A stretch of DNA of 64,000 nucleotides from Drosophila persimilis (lineage: Eukaryota > Arthropoda > Insecta > Diptera > Drosophilidae), in assembly GCF_003286085.1 (NCBI RefSeq), contig NW_020825329.1, positions 1-64,000 on the forward strand, written 5' to 3'. The notes beneath the pieces were generated by a model. The model was not told the DNA's origin. It worked only from the letters and a program-made list of their open reading frames with translations, and ran no database searches. Both the position numbers and the translations under genes were made by a program. Shown piece by piece: positions 12,770-23,673 of this stretch. The first letter of the stretch is position 1; every line of letters starts with the position of its first letter.

Positions 12770-15103
12770 TTCACCCCCCGTTGGAAGGCAAAGGCTTTCA
12801 ACAGATCCATCCTGAAGGGGCAGAACCGCTATTTTTCCAACGGCCCTCTTGAAGATGCTTGCTTGGGCGCAGCTGGCGGCTACGCTGGGATGATCGTCGA
12901 ACGCAGCAATCGGCGCTTCTTTACGAAGGCGGCTTGTCGTGATTACGTCTTGATCATCGGGAACCTCTGTAATTGCATAGAATGGCAGGAAATTTGGCAA
13001 TGTAGAAATTGTTGAAAGTTGAATTTCATTTAGCGTGGATATGTAGGTTTTTAATATATCGAAAAGTTCGCGCTGCAGTTCCTGATTCTCCGATCGCAGT
13101 TTTTCCACTTGCACCTGGCACTCGAGCAGCTGCTTCCTGCATTGCTGCTCTAAGTTTTGGTCCTCCAGCGTTGTGGGCCGAAAATCGTCATTAGAGATGG
13201 AGGAGGAATTTTCAAAAGCGGCTAAAACTGCACGCTTATTCTCCGAGCTATCAATGCTTCCTGACACTATCCAACCAAGTTTTGTCTCCTGCAATGTTGG
13301 CAATTGGTCTGATAGTCGAATCTGTCCGACGCACATTAAATCGAAGAACAAACCACCACCTATCAACAGATCGATACGTTGGGGCTTGGAGAAATTAGGA
13401 TCAGCTAGTTTTAGATTATTCGGCATGGGCCAATCCTTTGCGTCTAGGCCGAAGTTAGGCTGCATTTCCGTAATTGAGTTGGTGACAATTGCAGCGAAGG
13501 AAGCTCGATAGCCTGCGTCCTGGGATTGTACAACTATATGTACAGACTTGCTCGAAGGTAGAATGGAATCTCCGATTCCAGAGATGTGAACATAAGACGA
13601 GCGATGATCCAACTGCAACTGATCAGCAAGTCTAGATGTTACAAAGTTTGCCTGTGACGCAGAATCCAAAATGGCACGACATGGGATAAGTGCTCCATAA
13701 CGATCTGTTACATGGACGAGGGCAGTAGGTAGCAACACGTTCTGGCTAGGCTGAGATTTCTGGATCGAGGGGGGAGGGCTAGAACACCCGCTTGCTAGAA
13801 GCACAGTCGCGGCCTCTTGCTGGATCGATTCCTCGGCCGGTGAAGAGGAAGATGAAGCACCAGTTCCCGATGGAATGTGGAGTAGCGTGTGATGTTTGGC
13901 CTCGCAATGCCTGCAAAGTCCTGACCTGCACCTCTGCAATTCATGGCCTTTGTTGAGGCAGTTCAAACACAAGCGGCTCTTCTTTGCTTCTTTGTATCTT
14001 TCAAACGCAGAGAGATTCAGGAATGCCTGACATCTAGATATGTAATGCTCGGAGGAATTGCAATGGTTACATATGGGGTTAGGATGGTCGTTACTGGAGG
14101 TGATAAGGGTGACAGGTTTGTCTTCTCCCACCTGTTGACTAGGACTTGTTGCCATGGCTGATCCCAAATTCTCCAGCATCCGACATCTCGCTTCCAAAAA
14201 TGAGGCCATGCTTGACCACCGAGGCAATCCTGACGTCGGCAAGTTCTCTTCCCATTTCTCTTTTGTTTTGTGGTCCAGTTTCGTGCCTATGATGAAGATC
14301 AGCAACCCATCCGAAATCTCCTGCGGGGTCGCCAAGGTCTGAAGTGCACGCAAGTGCGAATTGATTTTGTCGCTGAGCGCGCGCAAGCCGATAGCTGAGC
14401 CCTTCTCCACCCCTTGCAGCCCGAAAATAGCCTTGACGTGTGCCTGAAAATGTAACAGTTTATTATCGAATCGCAACATTAGCAAATTCAACGCCTTGTC
14501 GTAATTCTCCTCAGAAAGTTCCAAGGAACGAATCGTATCCAGCGCAGCACCATCTAGACATCCACGAAGATATTGGAATTTTTCGATGATTGGGATACGA
14601 TGGTCTTTGTGCACCATTGTCGAGAACATCGAGTGGAATTCTGGCCAATCCATGTAGTTCCCACCGAATCGCGGAAGCTGCAACTCGGGCATTCGAGAAC
14701 GGCCTATACTATTATAGGCGAACAACGGCGAATTCCCCTCGAGAGTATGCCGAGCTGTTGAATTGGCAACATTTACCGTGCGAGCAGCCATCAACTCCCG
14801 CGACAGCCTGGACCTAACCTTGACATAAACATTCGCAAAGTCCAGCCGGGCATCATGGGTTAACTGCAGGGAATCCAACCTTTCAAGGCTCGTTTGAGCG
14901 GCATCGAAATCCGCATTCATTCGCTCGATTTGCTCTAAGCGAGCTTGAAGTTCTGCCTCATCCAACTCGGCAAGCTCTTCCTTGGTGAGAAAGCGATCCA
15001 TGGCCTTTAGTTGGCGTGCGATGGACTCGGCCTTGTGCCTGTAGAAATCAACATCACTCGGCATTGCTGCGTTCGCGACATTGGTAGGCTCAGGTGCTGC
15101 CAT
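12743..15103 (-). CDS. BEL/Pao Gag-protease polyprotein lacking RT and integrase (786 aa)
   Basis: Gag and aspartic protease part of a BEL/Pao polyprotein. The N-terminal third holds coiled-coil-like sequence. A DUF1759-type gag region follows (about residues 130-290, LQLPRFGGNYMDWPEF then FQYLRGCLDGAALDTIRSL). Next come CCHC knuckles CNHCNSSEHYISRC and CLNCLNKGHELQRC and a third Cys/His cluster, CRHCEAKHH. A DUF1758-type protease region follows, with active-site-like ILDSASQANFVTSRL and the block LGWIVSGS. Where a normal BEL Pol would continue into RT there is a short coiled coil (VEKLRSENQELQREL) and a tail ending LPTGGEC, which resembles the extreme C-terminus of BEL polyproteins. The frame is open throughout and enters the LTR. 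RT, RNase H and integrase were therefore probably removed by an in-frame internal deletion. Confidence 0.92.
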   Translation of the reverse strand: MAAPEPTNVANAAMPSDVDFYRHKAESIARQLKAMDRFLTKEELAELDEAELQARLEQIERMNADFDAAQTSLERLDSLQLTHDARLDFANVYVKVRSRLSRELMAARTVNVANSTARHTLEGNSPLFAYNSIGRSRMPELQLPRFGGNYMDWPEFHSMFSTMVHKDHRIPIIEKFQYLRGCLDGAALDTIRSLELSEENYDKALNLLMLRFDNKLLHFQAHVKAIFGLQGVEKGSAIGLRALSDKINSHLRALQTLATPQEISDGLLIFIIGTKLDHKTKEKWEENLPTSGLPRWSSMASFLEARCRMLENLGSAMATSPSQQVGEDKPVTLITSSNDHPNPICNHCNSSEHYISRCQAFLNLSAFERYKEAKKSRLCLNCLNKGHELQRCRSGLCRHCEAKHHTLLHIPSGTGASSSSSPAEESIQQEAATVLLASGCSSPPPSIQKSQPSQNVLLPTALVHVTDRYGALIPCRAILDSASQANFVTSRLADQLQLDHRSSYVHISGIGDSILPSSKSVHIVVQSQDAGYRASFAAIVTNSITEMQPNFGLDAKDWPMPNNLKLADPNFSKPQRIDLLIGGGLFFDLMCVGQIRLSDQLPTLQETKLGWIVSGSIDSSENKRAVLAAFENSSSISNDDFRPTTLEDQNLEQQCRKQLLECQVQVEKLRSENQELQRELFDILKTYISTLNEIQLSTISTLPNFLPFYAITEVPDDQDVITTSRLRKEAPIAAFDDHPSVAASCAQASIFKRAVGKIAVLPLQDGSVESLCLPTGGECSEQNPAD
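12770..12780 (-). other. polypurine tract of the BEL/Pao element
   Basis: Minus-strand CGGGGGGTGAA lies directly before the 3' LTR. This is the position and composition expected of the plus-strand DNA priming site of an LTR retrotransposon. Confidence 0.75.
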
Positions 15104-15465
15104 GTTGAGGTTTTAAAAGAGTCACTCAGCACGACCGAAAAAGACACCCTGTATACGTATAAACGTGCGAACCGAAAGCAAAGGGATTACAGCTAATGCC
15201 TTTAGCTGTGCGGCTGTGCGAGCTGTCCGATTCCGCTTTGTACTCCGCTTGTGTGTATTAGTGAGTTCGCTGCACTGCACTGACCGAATTGTCGCGACAG
15301 AGAAATTAATAGCCAGCAATGCGTGTATGTAGGTGTATGTAAGTATGTTTTAGCACCGAATTGTGCTTAACCGCCGAAAATTTGTTAAGGCTAACGAATG
15401 TCGATCGCGAATGATAATTAATTGACACTGCAACTCAGAGATCACGTCGGGGTCACCAAATTTTA
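15104..15465 (-). other. 5' leader of the BEL/Pao element
   Basis: About 360 bp between the primer-binding site and the gag start, with no long frame of its own. The start codon at 15101-15103 gives MAAPEPTN and is the first long-frame ATG. Confidence 0.7.
15441..15458 (-). other. primer-binding site of the BEL/Pao element
   Basis: Minus-strand TGGTGACCCCGACGTGAT begins a few bases inside the 5' LTR. It starts with the TGG that pairs with a tRNA CCA end and is a common form in BEL/Pao elements. I do not assign the tRNA species. Confidence 0.75.
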
Positions 15466-15836
15466 TGTGGAGATAATGTTTTTTATCCCCAATCGGCCGA
15501 CTAATTATTCCAATTAAATAAAACTCGGCGCAGAAATAAAATTGCGATATGTTCTTTAATGCGTGACATCCAAATTGCAAGTGTGGCTTGCCTGCCCTTT
15601 ACATTGCCGCTCCGATCGCTGAGCGCAGCTTCGCTCGGCCGACGTCGGTAGGCAGACGCAAAGCGGAGATAGCGAAGAGCGAGCTGGCAGAGAGCGTTTA
15701 GCAGGGCAAGCAAGCGCAAAGCTTTAACAAACAAATGAGTGACATAGACATAAGTAACAAACAAAATAAGCGGCTGAGGGCCAAGAATTAGGTGCTATTT
15801 GGCAAGCAGCTAATCGGCTGGGTTCTGCTCCGAACA
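15466..15836 (-). repeat. 5' LTR of the BEL/Pao derivative
   Basis: 371 bp, matching 12426-12769 except for an extra block of about 27 bp and very few substitutions. It should carry the element's promoter and, in R, its polyadenylation signal; I could not place these reliably. Confidence 0.92.
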
Positions 15837-18800
15837 ATGGCAATATAGACCCAAAAAAGTGGAACCTCCGCAACTATATGGCACCTGCACTTATATAGAA
15901 CCCTTCCCTATCCAGCACTGGCATGTATACTTAACCACCGCACCTATATAGCAACCACGCTCCAGGAAATGTGGCAGGATCGTATATTTTGGGCATAAGC
16001 ACCAATATGGCAATATAGCCCCAAAAAAGTGGAACCTCCGCAACTATATGGCACCTGCACTTATATAGAACCCTTCCAAATCCAGCACTGGCATGTATAC
16101 TGAACCACCGCACCTATATAGCACCCACGCTCCAGGAAATGTGACAGGATCGCATATTTTGGGCATGAGCACCAATATGGCAATATAGCCCCAAAAAAGT
16201 GGAACCTCCGCAACTATATGGCACCTGCACTTATATAGAACCCTTCCCTATCCAGCACTGGCATGTATACTGAACCACCGCACCTATATAGCCCCCACGC
16301 TCCAGGAAATGTGGCAGGATCGCATATTTTGGGCATAAGCACCAATATGGCAATATAGACCCAAAAAAGTGGAACCTCCGCAACTATATGGCACCTGCAC
16401 TTATATAGAACCCTTCCCTATCCAGCACTGGCATGTATACTGAACCACCGCACCTATATAGCATCCACGCTCCAGGAAATGTGGCAGCATCGTATATTTT
16501 GGGCATAAGCACCAATATGGCAATATAGCCCCAAAAAAGTGGAATCTCCGCAACTATATGGCACCTGCACTTATATAGAACCCTTCCCTATCCAGCACTG
16601 GCATGTATACTGAACCACCGCACCTATATAGCCCCCACGCTCCTGGAAATGTGGCAGGATCGCACATCTTGGGAACTAGCACCAATATGGCAATATAGCC
16701 CCAAAAAAGTGGAACCTCCGCAACTATATGGCTTCTGCACTTATATAGAACCCTTCCCTATCCAGCACTGGCATGTATACTGAACCACCGCACCTATATA
16801 GCACCCACGCTCTAGGAAATTTGGCAGGATCGCATATTTTGGGCATGAGCACCAATATGGCAATATAGCCCCAAAAAAGTAGAACCTCCGCAACTATATG
16901 GCTTCTGCACTTATATAGAACACTTCCCTATCCAGCACTGGCATGTATACTGAACCACCGCACCTATATAGCATCCACGCTCTAGGAAATTTGGCAGGAT
17001 CGCATATTTTGGGCATAAGCACCAATATGGCAATATAGACCCAAAAAAGTGGAACCTCCGCAACTATATGGCACCTGCACTTATATAGAACCCTTCCCTA
17101 TCAAGCACTGGCATGTATACTGAACCCCCGCACCTATATAGCATCCACGCTCCAGGAAATGTGGCAGGATCGTATATTTTGGGCATAAGCACCAATATGG
17201 CAATATAGCCCAAAAAAAGTGGAACCTCCGCAACTATATGGCACCTGCACTTATATAGAACCCTTCCCTATCCAGCACTGGCATGTATACTGAACCACCG
17301 CACCTATATAGCACCCACGCTCCAGGAAATGTGGCAGGATCGCATATTTTGGGCATAAGCACCAATATGGCAATATAGCCCCAAAAAAGTGGAACCTCCG
17401 CAACTATATGGCTTCTGCACTTATATAGAACCCTTCCCTATCCAGCACTGGCATGTATACTGAACCACCGCACCTATATAGCACCCACGCTCCAGGAAAT
17501 GTGGCAGGATCGCATATTTTGGGCATAAGCACCAATATGGCAATATAGCCCCAAAAAAGTGGAACCTCCGCAACTATATGGCTTCTGCACTTATATAGAA
17601 CCCTTCCCTATCCAGCACTGGCATGTATACTGAACCACCGCACCTATATAGCATCCACGCTCCAGGAAATGTGGCAGGATCGTATATTTTGGGCATAAGC
17701 ACCAATATGGCAATATAGCCCCAAAAAAGTGGAACCTCCGCAACTATATGGCACCTGCACTTATATAGAACCCTTCCCTATCCAGCACTGGCATGTATAC
17801 TGAACCACCGCACCTATATAGCACCCACGCTCCAGGAAATGTGGCAGGATCGCATATTTTGGGCATAAGCACCAATATGGCAATATAGCCCCAAAAAAGT
17901 GGAACCTCCGCAACTATATGGCTTCTGCACTTATATAGAACCCTTCCCTATCCAGCACTGGCATGTATACTGAACCACCGCACCTATATAGCACCCACGC
18001 TCCAGGAAATGTGACAGGATCGCACATCTTGGGAACTAGCACCAATATGGCACACTAGCCTCAGAAAAGTGGAACTCCGCAACTATATGGCACCTGCACT
18101 TATATAGAACCCTTCCCTATCCAGCACTGGCATGTATACTGAACCACCGCACCTATATAGCACCCACGCTCTAGGAAATTTGTCAGGATCGCATATTTTG
18201 GGCATAAGCACCAATATGGCAATATAGTCCCAAAAAAGTGGAACCTCCGCAACTATATGGCACCTGCACTTATATATAACCCTTCCCTATCCAGCACTGG
18301 CATGTATACTGAACCACCGCACCTATATAGCACCCACGCTCTAGGAAATTTGGCAGGATCGCATATTTTGGCCATAAGCACCAATATGGCAATATAGCCC
18401 TAAAAAAGTGTAACCTCCGAAATTATATGACACCTGCACTTATATAGAAACCTTCCCTATACAGCACTTGCATGTATATTGAACCACCGCACCTATATAG
18501 CACCCACGCTCTAGGAAATTTGGCAGGATCGCATATTTTGGGCATAAGCACCAATATGGCAATATAGCCCCAAAAAAGTGGAACCTCCGCAACTATATGG
18601 CACCTGCACTTATATAGAACCCTTCCCTATCCAGCACTGGCATGTATACTGAACCGCCGCACCTATATAGCATCCACGCTCCAGGAAATGTGACAGGATC
18701 GCATATTTTGGGCATGAGCACCAATATGGCAATATAGCCCCAAAAAAGTGGAACCTCCGCAACTATATGGCACCTGCAGTTATATAGAACCCTTCCCTAT

Positions 18801-21800
18801 CCAGCACTGGCATGTATACTGAACCGCCGCACCTATATAGCATCCACGCTCCAGGAAATGTGACAGGATCGCATATTTTGGGCATAAGCACCAATATGGC
18901 AATATAGCCCCAAAAAAGTGGAACCTCCGCAACTATATGGCACCTGCACTTATATAGAACCCTTCCCTATCCAGCACTGGCATGTATACTGAACCACCGC
19001 ACCTATATAGCACCCACGCTCCAGGAAATGTGGCAGGATCGCACATCTTGGGAACTAGCACCAATATGGCACACTAGCCTCAAAAAAGTGGAACTCCGCA
19101 ACTATATGGCACCTGCACTTATATAGAACCCTTCCCTATCCAGCACTGGCATGTATACTGAACCACCGCACCTATATAGCATCCACGCTCCAGGAAATGT
19201 GGCAGGATCGTATATTTTGGGCATAAGCACCAATATGGCAATATAGCCCCAAAAAAGTAGAACCTCCGCAACTATATGGCTTCTGCACTTATATAGAACC
19301 CTTCCCTATCCAGCACTGGCATGTATACTGAACCACCGCACCTATATAGCACCCACGCTCTAGGAAATTTGGCAGGATCGCATATTTTGGCCATAAGCAC
19401 CAATATGGCAATATAGCCCTAAAAAAGTGTAACCTCTGAAATTATATGACACCTGCACTTATATAGAAACCTTCCCTATCAAGCACTGGCATGTATACTG
19501 AACCACCGCACCTATATAGCATCCACGCTCCAGGAAATGTGGCAGGATCGTATATTTTGGGCATAAGCACCAATATGGCAATATAGCCCCAAAAAAGTGG
19601 AACCTCCGCAACTATATGGCTTCTGCACTTATATAGAACCCTTCCCTATCCAGCACTGGCATGTATACTGAACCACCGCACCTATATAGCACCCACGCTC
19701 TAGGAAATTTGGCAGGATCGCATATTTTGGGCATGAGCACCAATATGGCAATATAGCCCCAAAAAAGTAGAACCTCCGCAACTATATGGCACCTGCACTT
19801 ATATAGAACCCTTCCCTATCCAGCACTGGCATGTATACTGAACCACCGCACCTATATAGCACCCACGCTCTAGGAAATTTGGCAGGATCGCATATTTTGG
19901 GCATGAGCACCAATATGGCAATATAGCCCCAAAAAAGTAAAACCTCCGCAACTATATGGCACCTGCACTTATATAGAACCCTTCCCTATCCAGCACTGGC
20001 ATGTATACTGAACCACCGCACCTATATAGCATCCACGCTCCAGGAAATGTGGCAGGATCGTATATTTTGGGCATAAGCACCAATATGGCAATATAGCCCC
20101 AAAAAAGTAGAACCTCCGCAACTATATGGCTTCTGCACTTATATAGAACCCTTCCCTATCCAGCACTGGCATGTATACTGAACCACCGCACCTATATAGC
20201 ACCCACGCTCTACGAAATTTGGCAGGATCGCATATTTTGGCCATAAGCACCAATATGGCAATATAGCCCTAAAAAAGTGTAACCTCTGAAATTATATGAC
20301 ACCTGCACTTATATAGAAACCTTCCCTATCAAGCACTGGCATGTATACTGAACCACCGCACCTATATAGCATCCACGCTCCAGGAAATGTGGCAGGATCG
20401 TATATTTTGGGCATAAGCACCAATATGGCAATATAGCCCAAAAAAAGTGGAACCTCCGCAACTATATGGCACCTGCACTTATATAGAACCCTTCCCTATC
20501 CAGCACTGGCATGTATATTGAACCACCGCACCTATATAGCACCCACGCTCTAGGAAATTTGGCAGGATCGCATATTTTGGGCATGAGCACCAATATGGCA
20601 ATATAGCCCCAAAAAAGTAGAACCTCCGCAACTATATGGCACCTGCACTTATATAGAACCCTTCCCTATCCAGCACTGGCATGTATACTGAACCACCGCA
20701 CCTATATAGCCCCCACGCTCCAGGAAATGTGGCAGGATCGCATATTTTGGGCATAAGCACCAAAATGGTAATATAGCCCCAAAAAAGTGGAACCTCCGCA
20801 ACTATATGGCACCTGCACTTATATAGAACCCTTCCCTATCTAGCACATGCATGTATATTGAACCACCGCACCTATATAGCACCCACGCTAGAGGAAATGT
20901 GGCAGGATCGCACATCTTGGGCACTAGAACCAATATGATACTATAGCCCCAAAAAACTGGAACCACCGCAACTATATGGCACCTGCACTTATATAGAAAC
21001 CTTCCCTAACTAGCACTTGCATGTATATTGAACCACCGCACCTATATAGCACCCACGCTCCAAGAAATGTGGCATATTTTGGGCATAAGCACCAATAGGG
21101 CAATATACCCCCAAAAAAGTGGAACCTCCGCAACTATATGGCACCTGCACTTATATAGAACCCTTCCCTATCCAGCACTGGCATGTATACTGAACCACCG
21201 CACCTATATAGCACCCACGCTCTAGGAAATTTGGCAGGATCGCACATCTTGGGAACTAGCACCAATATGGCAATATAGCCCCAAAAAAGTAGAACCTCCA
21301 CAACTATATGGCACCTGCACTTATATAGAACCCTTCCCTATCCAGCACTGGCATGTATACTGAACCACCGCACCTATATAGCCCCCACGCTCCAGGAAAT
21401 GTGGCAGGATCGCACATCTTGGGAACTAGCACCAATATAGCAATATAGCCCCAAAAAAGTGGAACCTCCGCAACTATATGGCTTCTGCACTTATATAGAA
21501 CCCTTCCCTATCCAGCACTGGCATGTATACTGAACCACCGCACCTATATAGCACCCACGCTCCAGGAAATGTGGCAGGATCGTATATTTTGGGCATGAGC
21601 ACCAATATGGCAATATAGCCCCAAAAAAGTAGAACCTCCGCAACTATATGGCACCTGCACTTATATATAACCCTTCCCTATCCAGCACTGGCATGTATAC
21701 TAAACCATCGCACCTATATAGCACCCACGCTCTAGGAAATTTGGCAGGATCGCATATTTTGGCCATAAGCACCAATATGGCAATATAGCCCTAAAAAAGT

Positions 21801-21962
21801 GTAACCTCTGAAATTATATGACACCTGCACTTATATAGAAACCTTCCCTATCCAGCACTGGCATGTATACTGAACCACCGCACCTATATAGCACCCACGC
21901 TCCAGGAAATGTGGCAGGATCGCATATTTTGGGCATGAGCACCAATATGGCAATATAGCCCC
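15837..21962 (+). repeat. 170-bp satellite array, middle part
   Basis: About 36 monomers of the same satellite in the same orientation and phase, resuming at ATGGCAATATAG right after the BEL insertion. Variant composition differs from the left part: GGCTTCTGCAC and GGCACACTAGCC types are common, and a diverged type with GTGTAACCTC(C/T)GAAATTATATGACACC recurs near 18405, 19425, 20270 and 21795. Near 20840-21120 a diverged three-monomer block appears, including a unit shortened by about 10 bp. No gene is present. Confidence 0.97.
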
Positions 21963-23004
21963 TGTAACGAACCGTTCTTCTCCGTCTGATGCAGCTGGGC
22001 TGGCTCAGCGGTCGGTAGGCTCGCTGCAACAATATTTATATGTTGCCCCGACGACAAGTAAGAATGCACGGGTTGGATCTTGTACTGGTATGTTAAAAAT
22101 GCTTTATTGGTATCTTAAGTCTATCTTACGCTACGCGGATTCCGGCGCTGGTTCTCCTTCCGACTATCCTCTGTGGTCCGATGAGCGCGTTGCTCCCTGG
22201 GCCCCCCACGGCGTCGCCAAGCGTGGCACCGCCGGCTCTACTGACTGGGGCTAGCGATTCTTGGCACGGGGCCCAAATCCACCTCTCAGTCAGGCGCCTG
22301 ACGCGTTCGCTCTCACTCGACTCACTTGGCTTTTCGGCCCGAGGGTGCCTCACTCCTGAAAGGATGTGTTTCACGCGGGGCGCCGTTGGTTCAAGGGATT
22401 TGAGTCTCTGGCTCTTGGCTGCACGCCTCTTAATCTTCACACAACGCGTTTGCTGGCTACTGTTCTTTTCCCTTTGCTTGGTTTCACTTTTTGTGGCTCA
22501 CTATTCACTGCACTCGTGTTGGCTCCGTCTGTGGACTCTCCTCCTTTCTGGTCGCGGCCCTCCTCTTATAGGCTCGCTTCTGCGTCGGCGCCGCCGATGC
22601 CGCCTGACGCTAACGGCACTTCCCGCCATGCGGTGCCCGTACTTTTCCATCGGCGTTCCTTCATTCCCTTGTCGCTTTCCAACGGGACCTGGCTGGTGGC
22701 GTGATCTCATGACCATATTTGGTCATGCGCTGGACCACTGCCGGCCCGATCCCGTCATCCCGCAGCTCGCTCTCCAACGGGACCTGGCTGGTGGCGTGAT
22801 CTCATGACCATATTTGGACATGCGCTGGACCACTGCCGGCCCGATCCCGTCATCCCTGCTCTCTCCCCAGGGTTCCTCCCCTCTCATCTTTGGACCCCGG
22901 GGGCGCTCTCCTCGGGAATTCGCCGCCTCCGGATATCCCCGGATAACGGTCGTTAGCGCTTTACCCTATAGTGCCCCCTATGTGTGGGAATACCTTTCCT
23001 CACA
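21963..23004 (-). repeat. 3' LTR of the Osvaldo-like element
   Basis: 1042 bp, matching 31558-32599 with only scattered substitutions (for example CTTCTGCG versus CTTCCGCG, CCTGACGC versus CCTGGCGC). Open frames of up to 208 codons inside it occur in both LTR copies and are not taken as genes. Confidence 0.95.
22679..22857. repeat. 95-bp tandem duplication inside the LTR
   Basis: The segment starting CCAACGGGACCTGGCTGG occurs at 22679 and again at 22774, a 95-bp period, and covers the GACCATATTTGG(T/A)CATGCGCTGG core. The same duplication is at 32274-32452 in the other LTR, so it belongs to the element. Duplicated blocks in LTRs are often enhancer-like; function here is inferred only. Confidence 0.9.
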
Positions 23005-23018
23005 CTTCCCCCTTTCTT
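23005..23018 (-). other. polypurine tract of the Osvaldo-like element
   Basis: Minus-strand AAAGAAAGGGGGAA lies immediately before the 3' LTR, the expected position for plus-strand DNA priming. Confidence 0.85.
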
Positions 23019-23673
23019 TTATTGACGGAAAAACTCCGGTTTTCCGCGACCCGGGTTTGGGATGTTTCAAAAATGCCCGCGCGACCGGCGCGCGCGTGGT
23101 TTGTTCTCGACAGGGGTCCCTGGCGCCCTCTTTCGGTCTTGCGCCTGGCGGTGTTGCCATATCTCTTTAATGCGTGCGATCGCTTCGATTTCCCCCTATC
23201 GGTGGTTCGCGGAGGAGCCTCTGTCGCCCCTGCCCGTCATGGGTAATGGTCGCTATTCTGACCTACTCGATATGACCCAGAGTTGCCCTTATGCTCCACT
23301 CGATAAAGCGTAGGGTCGTCTTTGCGATCTACTCGATATGTCGCAGCGTGCGTACTCTACTTCCGGATCGCGAATCCCTCAATGGACTGAAAACGTACTA
23401 TTTCCTCGCGATGCCGGACGTTTTGTGTTCCCCTTTTTTTTTCTTTGTGCGCGTTCGGTCTTCCCTACCGCCCTCCGCTGGCGCGCCCGCCTGCCGCCTG
23501 CCCACTGGATGCTTCGGGTAAGTTTTCTCCCGCTTCGCCTCCCTCTCTGTGTCTTCATTCACGCTTCCCCGATGCCCCGCCGTTCCTCGGCCGCCAGGTA
23601 AGACCGTGCCTTTCTTTTTTTTTCATAATATTTTATTATTTTTCTTCTTCCCTTTTTTTTTCTTCTCACCTCC
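23019..23673 (-). other. 3' untranslated region between ORF3 and the 3' LTR
   Basis: About 650 bp without a convincing frame. It contains purine homopolymer runs on the element strand (T runs on the plus strand near 23430 and 23610-23670). Confidence 0.6.

Larger units (their letters stand above)
12426..15836 (-). mobile_element. BEL/Pao LTR retrotransposon, internally deleted non-autonomous derivative
   Basis: A complete 3.4-kb unit with LTRs at both ends (TGTTCGGAGC...CTCCACA on the minus strand), a 5-bp target duplication ATGGC (12421-12425 and 15837-15841), a primer-binding site next to the 5' LTR, a purine tract next to the 3' LTR, and one long gag-protease frame. RT, RNase H and integrase are absent, so any mobility would depend on a related full-length element. 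The insertion lies inside a satellite monomer and preserves its phase on both sides. The two LTRs look almost identical apart from one block of about 27 bp present only in the right copy, which suggests a fairly recent insertion. Confidence 0.93.

Noticed and set aside
12426..15836. Intact autonomous BEL element
   Set aside because: No RT, RNase H or integrase between protease and 3' LTR.
22181..22807. 208-codon plus-strand frame in the LTR, also at 31776-32402
   Set aside because: It lies entirely in the LTR, antisense to the element, and is present twice only because LTRs are duplicated. GC-rich composition explains the open frame.
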